Shown here: one piece after another, positions 45,561-53,567 of the stretch
How the letters are laid out: each line of letters begins with the position of its first letter
How positions within the stretch are numbered: the first letter of the stretch is position 1
Assembly (NCBI RefSeq): GCF_028728065.1
Contig: NZ_CP117811.1
Span: 1,116,001 to 1,180,000, forward strand
Source of the DNA: Lentisphaera profundi
GTDB lineage: Bacteria; Verrucomicrobiota; Lentisphaeria; Lentisphaerales; Lentisphaeraceae
Reading direction: 5' to 3'
DNA: 64,000 bases
Notes under the pieces: generated by a model
What the model saw: only the letters and a program-made list of their open reading frames with translations
Database searches by the model: none
Told to the model about the DNA's origin: nothing
Position numbers and translations under genes: made by a program

Positions 45561-45697
45561 ATCACGAGGAAGCATAAAGTGGGGCAAAGCCCCTAATCGC
45601 CTGGTTAAGGAATGGCAATTCCTTACTGGGAGAGCTCGAGAGGGACAGCGTCCATCTCGTATGCGAAGCATCATGCCCTTTATTCTGACGAATCGTG
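45561..45697 (+). repeat. Structured repeat, copy 2 (GGCA-loop family)
   Basis: It shares the TCGCCTGGT...TGCGAAGCA core with the copy at 42542-42668. The hairpins are conserved while stem bases change in pairs: AAGGAAT-GGCA-ATTCCTT (45607-45624) against AGGACT-GGCA-AGTCCT, and GGGGC-AAA-GCCCC in the first arm. GGAC-AGC-GTCC (45643-45653) is kept. The ends (ATCACGA / TCGTGT) are again roughly complementary. Confidence 0.8.
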
Positions 45698-45715
45698 TAA
45701 TTTATTAAATTAATC

Positions 45716-45751
45716 AAAAAGCCGGAGTCCTTTAGTCCTCTGGTTTTTTTG
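45716..45751 (+). terminator. Terminator behind the catabolic operon
   Basis: AAAAAGCCGGAG and CTCTGGTTTTTTT form an imperfect stem ending in a T-run. Confidence 0.7.
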
Positions 45752-45770
45752 TCTAAATCATGGAGCTTGC

Positions 45771-45794
45771 TGGGAGCCCCGCATTCTAATGCGG
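45771..45794 (+). repeat. REP-like palindrome 1
   Basis: TGGGAGC followed by CCGCATT-CT-AATGCGG. A GGAG tetranucleotide directly 5' of a hairpin is the hallmark of REP sequences handled by RAYT transposases. Confidence 0.6.
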
Positions 45795-45846
45795 AAACTT
45801 CAGATCATATCCAAAATATAGAAGGTATTCGCTCCAGTTTTACTTT

Positions 45847-45873
45847 TGGGAGCGCTGGCGACCCGCCGGCATA
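45847..45873 (+). repeat. REP-like palindrome 2
   Basis: TGGGAGC followed by GCTGGCG-ACC-CGCCGGC (one wobble), the same layout as the units at 45771, 51242 and 51287. Confidence 0.55.
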
Positions 45874-45917
45874 AATATAATTTTGGGTTTAACCTTAGAT
45901 AAACCGCAAAGGATAAA

Positions 45918-46685
45918 ATGAGAATTCAACAAATACTGATCTTTATCACGTTTTTCATATCCGTGCAAATGATGGCCAATGAAAAACCTGTGCGCATCAT
46001 GCCCCTTGGAGATTCCATTACTGCGGGTTATACCGATAATTCTGCTTGGAATCATCCCTTTGAACAGGGTTATCGCGCACCCTTGTATACGCTTTTGACG
46101 AAGGCTAGCATACCCTTCAAATTTGTCGGCCAATCTGCTGAGCCCATGAATAAAAAATTTGGTGACCCCACCCATGGTGGAACAATCTTTCCAAAGCTCG
46201 ATCTCAAAGCCTTAGGCCAAGATGGGCATCGCGGCTACGGAGGGTGGTCAATCCCAAAAATTCAGAAAAACATCAGCCAGTGGCTGAAAGAAGATAAACC
46301 CGATATAATTCTTTTACTGATTGGAATTAATGGCATTAATCCCAAAAGCCCTCAGCAATTAGAAAAATTACTCAATACGATTTATCAAACTGATCATAAA
46401 GTCAAAGTCATTGTGGCACAAATCACTCCTTACTCGACGTATAAAAAAGTTCTTTTTGACTACAATACTTTTATCCGTGAGAACTTAGTTCCTAAATTCA
46501 AAAAACAGGGGCGAACTATTTCCACTGTCGACCTCTATCAACACTTTTTAATCACTCCCAAAGATCCAAAATCTATCGATAAAAAACGCTTATCCAATGG
46601 CATCAACCATCCCACTAATGCGCTCTATGAAAAAATGGCTCAATCCTGGCTTGAGGGCATTCAAGCAATCATAAAAAAGAACTGA
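45918..46685 (+). CDS. Secreted SGNH/GDSL hydrolase (esterase)
   Basis: 255 residues with a signal peptide (QQILIFITFFISVQMMA). SGNH blocks: MPLGDSITAG with the nucleophile serine, HRGYGGWSI with the block II glycine, LLIGINGINP in block III (Asn kept as GIN rather than GxND), and block V INHPTNALY with the histidine, where the usual DxxH aspartate is Asn. It probably removes acyl groups from polysaccharide in the periplasm or outside. AAAGGA precedes the ATG. It leads the secreted trio esterase-sulfatase-fucosidase. Confidence 0.82.
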   Translation: MRIQQILIFITFFISVQMMANEKPVRIMPLGDSITAGYTDNSAWNHPFEQGYRAPLYTLLTKASIPFKFVGQSAEPMNKKFGDPTHGGTIFPKLDLKALGQDGHRGYGGWSIPKIQKNISQWLKEDKPDIILLLIGINGINPKSPQQLEKLLNTIYQTDHKVKVIVAQITPYSTYKKVLFDYNTFIRENLVPKFKKQGRTISTVDLYQHFLITPKDPKSIDKKRLSNGINHPTNALYEKMAQSWLEGIQAIIKKN

Positions 46686-46789
46686 ATTGTACTTAGATTT
46701 ACTTATTTTACAAAAATAAGACTTTAATAAAAATACTCACAGATCTCGCTAATAGCATAGAGAGAAAATAAATGGAAAGGAATTTAGAA

Positions 46790-48193
46790 ATGAAATTATA
46801 TACAGGTTTTTTAGTTTTAATAATGAGCCTCAGCTCACTCTTCGCTCAAGAAAAGCCCAATGTCCTACTCATTGCGGTCGATGACCTCAATGATTGGATA
46901 GGTGTATTGGGTGGTCATCCGCAAGCAAAAACACCCAATATGGATCGCCTCGCCAAGCGTGGTGTACTTTTTGCCAATACCCAATGCCAATCACCTGTAT
47001 GCAATCCCTCTAGGGCCAGTATGATGACTTCGCTTTATCCTAGTACAACGGGAATTTATTTTCTAAATCCAAGTTTAGATAAATCACCGCAAGCGCGTAA
47101 AAACACGGTTTTGCCTAAGCGTTTTGAGAAAGAGGGTTACCAAGTCAGTGCCGCCGGCAAGCTTTTTCACGGGAATACTAACAAGAAGTACTTCAAAGAG
47201 TATGGCGGAAACTTCGGTGGCTTTGGACCAATCCCTAAAAAGAAAATCACTTCTTTCCCTGGCCATCCACTTTGGGATTGGGGGGCCTACCCAGAGCGAG
47301 ACGAGCAAATGCCCGATGCTAAAATAGCCGCCTGGGGAATAAATAAATTAGCTCAAAAGCATGAGGCTCCTTTTTTTATGGCCGTGGGTTTCTACCGCCC
47401 TCACGTCCCGCAATTCGCACCGCAGAAATGGTTTGATATGTATCCTTTAGAAGATGTGCAAATGCCCAAAATGAGAAAAAATGATATCGCAGGAATTCCT
47501 CAGTATGGCATTGACTTAACACGCGAGAAACACGTCGCACCTACTTATGAATGGGTGATAAAAAATAAAGAAGAAAAGAAGCTGGTACAATCCTACCTCG
47601 CCTGTGTTTCTTTTGTCGATGCTCAAGTAGGCAAAGTTCTCGATGCGCTCGATGCCAGCCCCCATAAAGATAATACTTATGTGGTGCTCTACAGTGACCA
47701 TGGTTTTCACTTAGGAGAAAAAGAACGCTATGCCAAGCGTAGCCTCTGGGAAGATGGCGCCCGCGTCCCCATGATGATCTCCGGCCCGGGAATTAAACCA
47801 GGCGTGACAACAAAGCCCACTCAACTCCTTGATATTTACCCAACACTGCTTGAGCTCACGAGCCTAAAAGCCGATGCCAAACTTGAAGGTAACTCCCTTG
47901 TCCCACTTTTGCGCAATCCGCAAAGTGATTGGCCTCATTATGCCCGCACGAGCTTTGGCCCCGGTAATTACGCTATTGTCTCGGAACGCTACCGCTTCAT
48001 TCAGTATAATGATGGCTCGGAAGAATTTTATGATCGTAGTAAAGACCCACAGGAATGGCATAACCAAGCCAAAAACCCCGAATACGCCTCCATCATTGCT
48101 AAGCACCGTAAGCAAGTTCCCCAAGAACGCGCCCCCATTCTCGGCAAAAATTCAACGGGTCACAAGGCTTATAAAGCCGCTGAAGAGAGATAG
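46790..48193 (+). CDS. Secreted sulfatase, S1 family (iduronate-2-sulfatase-like)
   Basis: 467 residues from ATG 46790, chosen because AAAGGA stands 8 bases upstream and the signal peptide (MKLYTGFLVLIMSLSSLFAQ) starts there; 46772 is an alternative. The formylglycine motif is Cys71 in CNPSRASMMTSLYPS. Metal ligands: AVDDLNDW (two Asp) and the late YSDHGFHLGE. KSFERS-like KRSLWEDGARVPMMI also fits the family. It hydrolyses sulfate esters on a polysaccharide. It needs a maturase such as anSME or FGE, not seen here. Confidence 0.92.
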   Translation: MKLYTGFLVLIMSLSSLFAQEKPNVLLIAVDDLNDWIGVLGGHPQAKTPNMDRLAKRGVLFANTQCQSPVCNPSRASMMTSLYPSTTGIYFLNPSLDKSPQARKNTVLPKRFEKEGYQVSAAGKLFHGNTNKKYFKEYGGNFGGFGPIPKKKITSFPGHPLWDWGAYPERDEQMPDAKIAAWGINKLAQKHEAPFFMAVGFYRPHVPQFAPQKWFDMYPLEDVQMPKMRKNDIAGIPQYGIDLTREKHVAPTYEWVIKNKEEKKLVQSYLACVSFVDAQVGKVLDALDASPHKDNTYVVLYSDHGFHLGEKERYAKRSLWEDGARVPMMISGPGIKPGVTTKPTQLLDIYPTLLELTSLKADAKLEGNSLVPLLRNPQSDWPHYARTSFGPGNYAIVSERYRFIQYNDGSEEFYDRSKDPQEWHNQAKNPEYASIIAKHRKQVPQERAPILGKNSTGHKAYKAAEER

Positions 48194-48231
48194 TTTACGG
48201 AAAAAGCTTTTTGAATCGCCCCTGTGGCAAT
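48192..48231 (+). repeat. Direct repeat flanking the GH95 gene, left copy
   Basis: AGTTTACGG followed by CTTTTTGAATCGCCC and TGTGGCA within 40 bases; nearly the same 40 bases recur at 51199-51238. The two copies bracket the fucosidase gene in the same orientation. Confidence 0.7.
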
Positions 48232-48440
48232 CCTGATTTTACAGTTAGACTCGACTGACACGCGTAAACAAGATTTTATGAGTACTTCGTCAGGGGTGAA
48301 ACTTCATTAGGTTTTTTTAAGCAAAATGACCGACAAGATTAAGGTGTACATCTAAGTTGACTCCGAGATACAATAAACAAGATGCTCCGTATTTAGCGGT
48401 CAATTGTAATAGATTAATGTCCAATTAAAGGAAACCTGAT

Positions 48441-51098
48441 ATGAATAGATTTTTGTTGTGCTTTATCGTCTGCTTTAGTAGCAGTCTACTAAGAGCTGAA
48501 AGTTCCCCGAAAGAACAGCAACTTTGGTATAAACAGCCGGCGAATAACTGGCAAACGACAGCTTTGCCGATTGGCAATGGCCGTCTCGGAGCGATGATTT
48601 TCGGAGGAGTCGACCGTGAACGTCTTATGCTCAATGAAGATAGTATGTGGATCGGTGACGAACAAGATACGGGTTCTTATCAGGCTTTTGGTGACCTTTT
48701 TGTACAAATGCATCCAGAGCAATTTTCCTTAAATGCGACTTGCCCGAGTCATGGGGGTGATGGCGGAGAGGGTGTTTCTCAGGCTTTTAACAATAATGTT
48801 AAATCTAAGTGGTGTCTCGAGCACAATAATAAAGAAGTCCTTGCTTTGATTAAGTATATGGGTAAGACAAGTCCATTGACTTCCTACACTTTGACTTCAG
48901 CCAATGATATCCCCAGCCGCGACCCAAAATCTTGGGAGCTTGAGGCTTCCAAGGATGGAGAAGAATGGATCACCCTCGATTCTCAGCGCGATGTGGCGAT
49001 ATGGGAAAAACGTTATCAAGCTAAAACATTTAGCATCAAAAATAATAAATCTTACAATTTCTACCGTTTGAAATTCAAGTCTCATAACGCAACACACTTT
49101 CAGTTGGCGGGTATCAAGTTCAATGTTAAAGGGCTTGGATCAGCTCCCATAAGCGAATATAAGCGCTCTCTCGACATCTCAAAAGCAGTTCATCAACTCT
49201 CTTATAAGTATGGTGAAACTAAGTATAGTCGTGAAATATTTTCTAGTGCTCCAGCAGGAGTTATTGTGCTTCGCCTCGAGGCCGACAAAAAATCCGCTCA
49301 CACAGGTTACATCCAACTGACCGACAAGCACGAGGCAAAAATTATTGCCAAGGGCGATAGCCTTCAGGCAAGGGGTAACCTCTTTGGATACAAATATGAT
49401 GAAAGAAATGAGACTCGACGTAAAACCGCCCAGTACCAATTTCACCTCGATTATGAGTCCCAAGTAAAGGTTCTTCATGAAGGTGGTGAGATATCGGTTA
49501 AAGATGGAAAAATTCACTTCAATAAGTGTGATAAGCTGACAATTATCGTCGCGGGTGGAACAAACTTCCTCAACCGTCGTGACAAAGGATGGAAAGGGGA
49601 TCACCCACATCAGCGCCTCAGTCAACTTATTGCATCCGCATCGAAAACGCCTTATAAAGAATTGCGTCGTCAGCATATAGAAAACTACCAATCTTTGTAC
49701 AATCGTTTCTCTCTAGAATTGAAAGGCAGTGAAAATAGTAAATTGCCGACTGACAAGCGCCTCGAAGCTTACGCAAAGGACGGTAGCGACAAAGCCCTGG
49801 AAGCCTTACTCGTTCAGTATGCGCGTTATCTGATGATCTCTTGTTCCCGCCCGGGTAGCTTACCCGCTAATCTACAGGGTATGTGGAACGATAGTAATAA
49901 TCCGCCTTGGCGCAGTGACTATCACTCCGACGTTAATGTTCAGATGAACTACTGGTTTGTCGACCAATGCAATATCTCAGAGTGCTTCACTCCTTATGCC
50001 GATTGGATTTATTCTACCCGTAGTGTTCGCATCGACAAAACAAAGAAAAAGTACGGAGTTCGCGGTTGGGCTGCGAGATCAGAAAATGGTATCTTCGGTG
50101 GTTCTTCTTATCTTTGGGTCCCAGGCGATGCCGCTTGGTTGGCGCAGAATCTCTGGGATCACTACGCTTATACTAAGGATAAAAAATACTTGCGCGAAAA
50201 AGCCTTCCCATTGATTAAAGATATTTGTCTTTTTTGGGAAGACTCACTTATTAAATTGCCGAATGGTAAGTTGGTAAGTCCAAAAAGTGTTTCGCCAGAG
50301 CATGGTCCGGCCTTACGTGGTAACTCTTATGAGCAACAGCTAATTTACGATCTTTTTACCAACTACATCGAAGCAGCAAAAGATCTTGGTGTTGATCAAA
50401 AATATAGTAAAAAAATAGCTTCATTAAGAAGCCAACTTCTGATGCCACAAATCGGCCGTTGGGGACAACTTCAAGAATGGATGGAAGATCGTGATGATCC
50501 CAAAAACCAACACCGCCACCTATCCCATTTGATCGCGGTATATCCAGGTCGTCAAATCTCTCCGATGAAGACACCTGAGCTTGCCAAAGCAGCGGCAGTT
50601 TCACTCAATGCACGTGGGGACTCTGGTACTGGTTGGTCGATCGGTTGGAAAATTTCCCTTTGGGCTCGTTTGCTGGATGGCAATCGTGCACATAGCATAA
50701 TTCGCAATGCTCTGAAGCCTTGTAAAACGACGCGTATTGTGATGAATTATGCTGGCGGGATCTACCCGAATCTCTTGATGGCTCATCCACCCTTTCAAAT
50801 CGAAGCCAACTTTGGTTTTGCCGCTGGTGTTTGTGAAATGCTTATGCAATCTCATCTCGACTCCATTATTCTTTTACCATCCTTACCAGATACTTGGCAA
50901 GCTGGCGAGATTAGAGGTGTTCGTGCTCGTGGCGATATGACTCTTGATATCAAGTGGACTGCGGGTAAGCTTATTTCGGCTAAAATCAAAGCTGGTAAAG
51001 TTCCTGTTAACTTGCCGCTTATCTACCAAGGCAAGAAAATTCAACTGAAGCTCAAAGCAGGAGAAAGACGTCAGTTCAGCGCGGCAAACTTCCAGTAA
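48441..51098 (+). CDS. GH95 alpha-L-fucosidase with inserted F5/8 type C-like domain
   Basis: 885 residues, signal peptide to about residue 19. GH95 N-terminal sandwich (LWYKQPANNWQTTALPIGNGRLGAM) is interrupted at about residues 95-232 by a discoidin-like stretch (WELEASKDGEEWITLDSQ, YNFYRLKFKSH). The (alpha/alpha)6 barrel follows with LPANLQGMWNDSNNPPWRSDYH, VNVQMNYW (catalytic asparagines) and VSPEHGP (catalytic Glu near 618). GH95 enzymes release terminal fucose (or galactose) by inversion. With the neighbouring sulfatase and esterase it points to sulfated fucan or fucosylated glycans. The inserted domain may bind carbohydrate. Confidence 0.92.
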   Translation: MNRFLLCFIVCFSSSLLRAESSPKEQQLWYKQPANNWQTTALPIGNGRLGAMIFGGVDRERLMLNEDSMWIGDEQDTGSYQAFGDLFVQMHPEQFSLNATCPSHGGDGGEGVSQAFNNNVKSKWCLEHNNKEVLALIKYMGKTSPLTSYTLTSANDIPSRDPKSWELEASKDGEEWITLDSQRDVAIWEKRYQAKTFSIKNNKSYNFYRLKFKSHNATHFQLAGIKFNVKGLGSAPISEYKRSLDISKAVHQLSYKYGETKYSREIFSSAPAGVIVLRLEADKKSAHTGYIQLTDKHEAKIIAKGDSLQARGNLFGYKYDERNETRRKTAQYQFHLDYESQVKVLHEGGEISVKDGKIHFNKCDKLTIIVAGGTNFLNRRDKGWKGDHPHQRLSQLIASASKTPYKELRRQHIENYQSLYNRFSLELKGSENSKLPTDKRLEAYAKDGSDKALEALLVQYARYLMISCSRPGSLPANLQGMWNDSNNPPWRSDYHSDVNVQMNYWFVDQCNISECFTPYADWIYSTRSVRIDKTKKKYGVRGWAARSENGIFGGSSYLWVPGDAAWLAQNLWDHYAYTKDKKYLREKAFPLIKDICLFWEDSLIKLPNGKLVSPKSVSPEHGPALRGNSYEQQLIYDLFTNYIEAAKDLGVDQKYSKKIASLRSQLLMPQIGRWGQLQEWMEDRDDPKNQHRHLSHLIAVYPGRQISPMKTPELAKAAAVSLNARGDSGTGWSIGWKISLWARLLDGNRAHSIIRNALKPCKTTRIVMNYAGGIYPNLLMAHPPFQIEANFGFAAGVCEMLMQSHLDSIILLPSLPDTWQAGEIRGVRARGDMTLDIKWTAGKLISAKIKAGKVPVNLPLIYQGKKIQLKLKAGERRQFSAANFQ

Positions 51099-51119
51099 CA
51101 AACTGACTTGAACGACTGA

Positions 51120-51195
51120 GCCTTTTAGGCCGTGGGCGATTATGTATACGGCTTTCAGCCTGAGATAACGGCCTTCGGCCTGGGATAACGCTACG
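51120..51195 (+). repeat. Short tandem hairpin units behind GH95
   Basis: Consecutive ~20-base units, ACGGCTTTCAGCCTGAGATA and ACGGCCTTCGGCCTGGGATA, each fold as GGC(T/C)TTC(A/G)GCC hairpins with a compensating change; a partial unit (GAGCCTTTTAGGCCGTGGG) precedes them. No gene lies in 51099-51438; the gap consists of this, a direct repeat and REP-like palindromes. Confidence 0.6.
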
Positions 51196-51198
51196 CTG

Positions 51199-51238
51199 AG
51201 TTTACGGTGAAAACTTTTTGAATCGCCCTTGTGGCAGC
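51199..51238 (+). repeat. Direct repeat flanking the GH95 gene, right copy
   Basis: About 90% identical to 48192-48231 over 40 bases, same orientation. Confidence 0.7.
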
Positions 51239-51241
51239 AGC

Positions 51242-51264
51242 TGGGAGCACCGCATTCCATGCGG
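51242..51264 (+). repeat. REP-like palindrome 3
   Basis: TGGGAGCA followed by CCGCAT-TCC-ATGCGG, nearly the same as the unit at 45771 but with a changed loop. Confidence 0.6.
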
Positions 51265-51286
51265 AACTTGTAAGCATATAGGCATG

Positions 51287-51312
51287 CCGGGAGCGCCGAT
51301 TTTTAATCGGCA
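51287..51312 (+). repeat. REP-like palindrome 4
   Basis: CCGGGAGC followed by GCCGATT-TTT-AATCGGC; same GGGAGC head with a different but intact stem. Confidence 0.6.
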
Positions 51313-51430
51313 TTAAATGGGAGATTCGCAAAAATTTAATCATCAGAAGATAGATTTCTAGATGAACTTTCGTATATGAGTACTCATGTTCATTTGTCAT
51401 TCGGAAAGATCGTGAATCTAAACTTACTTT

Positions 51431-51438
51431 AAAGCAAG
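51431..51438 (+). repeat. Left target-site duplication of the IS66 element
   Basis: AAAGCAAG, repeated directly at 53392-53399 beyond the right end. Eight bases is the usual IS66 duplication length. Confidence 0.9.
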
Positions 51439-51511
51439 GTAAAGGGCAATTTGAACCATATCCCGAGGGAGAGTAGTTGAATTAGAGTCTGGGCTTACCC
51501 CAGGAGATACA

Positions 51512-51823
51512 ATGTTAGAATATTTTAAAGATCGTAAGTTAAAACTACATCCCGAACCCGTGAACCTCCGCAAAGGCTTCAATGGCTTAACCGCGTTAAG
51601 TAATCTGGAAAATCTCTTTGCAGGAGATGTCTACCTTTTCATAAATCGCCGGCGTAATTTATTGAAAGGTCTCTACTGGGATGAAGGTGGTTTTTGTATT
51701 TTCAATAAACAGTTGGAGCGCGGAACTTTTAGCGACATGTCCGAAGCTAAAACTGAGCTTATTTTTCGGGAATTTCTGCTAATGATCCACTGCTGTAAAG
51801 GGGCCTATTTTAAGATCAAATAG
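51512..51823 (+). CDS. tnpB: IS66 accessory protein TnpB
   Basis: 103 residues of the IS66 Orf2/TnpB family: KLKLHPEPVNLRKGFNGLTALSN, DVYLFINRRRNLLKGLYWDEGGFCIFNKQLERG matches the family's pattern of F-x-N-R-R-R-x-x-x-K-x-L-x-W-D. Required with TnpC for IS66 transposition, mechanism unclear. AGGAGA lies ahead of the ATG. Confidence 0.95.
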   Translation: MLEYFKDRKLKLHPEPVNLRKGFNGLTALSNLENLFAGDVYLFINRRRNLLKGLYWDEGGFCIFNKQLERGTFSDMSEAKTELIFREFLLMIHCCKGAYFKIK

Positions 51824-51854
51824 CCTGGTTTTATAGCTGAAAAATCATGGGGTT

Positions 51855-53342
51855 ATGCTATATTATTTCATGACTAAAACTATCTCAGACCTCACCAAAA
51901 AAGTTGTGTTTTTAGAAGAGGAAAACACCTATCTAAAAGCCCAGCTGTATGGTCGTAAAAAAGAGACTGTAGTCTTTGATAACTCAGATACTTTTCCTGA
52001 GTGGACTGAATACCTTAAGGATCTGGGCGATTCAAATTCACCAGAAAGAGATGAAGAACCCAAAGTAAATACCCTAAAAAAGAAGAAGAAACGCAAGCCC
52101 TTTACGCATTTCAATTTCCCTGAGAATGCTGAACGCGAAATTAAAATCATTGATTTGCCCGAAGATGAAAAAGTTGATCCCATAACTGGTGTAGAACTGA
52201 AACTCATGGGATTCGATACATCAGAAAAACTTGTTTATGTTCATGGTCGTTACAAAGTCATAGAGACTCGTGTACGTAAATACAATATTCCAAATAAGCC
52301 CAAGGCAGGAGTTATCTCCGCTCTAGTTCCCAGCCATCCGATAACAGGCTGTCGTGCTGATGTGAGCTTGTTGTCACATATACTCATTTCAAAATATGCC
52401 GACCATTTACCTCTTTATCGTATCGAAGAGCAATTTAAACGAGATGGACTTACTATTGCGCGACAAACGCTTTCCAACTGGGTTCTCCAGTTAGGAAAAA
52501 CTCTCCAACCTTTAGGTGATTTATTACGAGATCAAATTTTAAACTCATCAAGAGTTTTTACAGATGACAGCCCTGTTAAGCTTCAAACAAAAGGTAAAGG
52601 TAAGCTTCAAGAAGGTCGGATTTGGGTTTATGTCGGCGGCGATGGTCCAGACCCTCCTCTCGTTTGGTTCGAATTCACCAAAGACCGTTCACACTCCCAT
52701 ACATTAGATCGAATGAAAGACTTTCAAGGAGTTTTTCATGCCGATGCTTTTGCTGCGTATGAAAAAATGGATAAGCTTGATGGTATCGATTGGCAGGCTT
52801 GCTGGGCTCATGCCAGGCGTAAGTTTTTTGACACACCCAATCCAAACGAATTCTGTAAACAAGTGCTTATTTTGATGGATAAGCTCTTTGAACTCGAACA
52901 GGATGCTTGGGCGCTTGGTACTTCGGCAAAGCGACAGAGCTTTCGCAATAGGAAAACAAAGCCTTTTGTTGAAGCTCTATTAAAGACGATTCAAGATCAT
53001 TACTACAAAGCATGTGAGCCCAAAGGCAAACTTAAAACGGCAATGGAGTACCTACTTAAACGGCAAGAAGCATTTAAAGCTTTTCTTGCTTATCCGGATG
53101 CTCGCATAGATAACAATGTGAGTGAACGCGCTATTCGTCCGCTTACTATTGGTAGAAAAAACTGGCTTTTCTTCGGCAGTGAAAAAGGCGGCCAAGCGGC
53201 TGCCAATATCATCTCCTTAATCCAGACTTGTCGTAAGCTGGGTATCAATCCAAAAGAATACTTAGAGGATGTGCTCAGGAGAATCATTGATCACCCAAAA
53301 GAAAATTTAATGGAACTCCTACCACAAAACTGGAAGAAATAG
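51855..53342 (+). CDS. tnpC: IS66-family transposase TnpC
   Basis: 495 residues, full length. An N-terminal coiled coil (KKVVFLEEENTYLKAQL) precedes a basic stretch (KKKKKRKPFTHF), a helix-turn-helix region and the DDE domain: SRVFTDDSPVKL (first Asp), FHADAFAAYEKM (second Asp), WAHARRKFFD and NNVSERAIRPLTIGRKNWLFFGS (catalytic Glu region). The ending KLGINPKEYLEDVLRRI matches other IS66 transposases. It cuts and joins the element ends. Confidence 0.96.
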   Translation: MLYYFMTKTISDLTKKVVFLEEENTYLKAQLYGRKKETVVFDNSDTFPEWTEYLKDLGDSNSPERDEEPKVNTLKKKKKRKPFTHFNFPENAEREIKIIDLPEDEKVDPITGVELKLMGFDTSEKLVYVHGRYKVIETRVRKYNIPNKPKAGVISALVPSHPITGCRADVSLLSHILISKYADHLPLYRIEEQFKRDGLTIARQTLSNWVLQLGKTLQPLGDLLRDQILNSSRVFTDDSPVKLQTKGKGKLQEGRIWVYVGGDGPDPPLVWFEFTKDRSHSHTLDRMKDFQGVFHADAFAAYEKMDKLDGIDWQACWAHARRKFFDTPNPNEFCKQVLILMDKLFELEQDAWALGTSAKRQSFRNRKTKPFVEALLKTIQDHYYKACEPKGKLKTAMEYLLKRQEAFKAFLAYPDARIDNNVSERAIRPLTIGRKNWLFFGSEKGGQAAANIISLIQTCRKLGINPKEYLEDVLRRIIDHPKENLMELLPQNWKK

Positions 53343-53391
53343 ACTTTTTTTCGAAATAGGCATTCAAATATTCAGCTCAATTGACGCTTAC

Positions 53392-53399
53392 AAAGCAAG
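53392..53399 (+). repeat. Right target-site duplication of the IS66 element
   Basis: AAAGCAAG, identical to 51431-51438. Confidence 0.9.
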
Positions 53400-53567
53400 T
53401 CGCGTATCGTTACAAGAAGTTCCCCTTGGCCGAACTTGCGAGCTACGCAAATTTGCCAAGCGTTTAAATACCTTGGCTGACTGTGATACCTAGATATCGA
53501 TTAGTATTTTATAATAAGTGTCATACATTATATTTTATATAGTACATAAGTTATAAAAAAGTGTGAT

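Larger units (their letters stand above)
51439..53391 (+). mobile_element. Complete IS66-family insertion sequence
   Basis: 1953 bp, bounded by 8-bp AAAGCAAG duplications. Left end GTAAAGGGCAATTTGA and reversed right end GTAAGCGTCAATTGAG are imperfect inverted repeats. It carries tnpB and tnpC only; no tnpA fits in the 73 bases ahead of tnpB, although many IS66 elements have tnpA. The intact duplication and near-identity to the copy at 1-1000 mean a recent insertion. It sits just downstream of the fucosidase region and ahead of the AbiE pair. Confidence 0.95.

Noticed and set aside
51270-51280. GTAAGCATATA as the left end of the IS66 element
   Set aside because: It shares only GTAAGC with the right end. 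The 8-bp target duplication at 51431/53392 fixes the left end at 51439.
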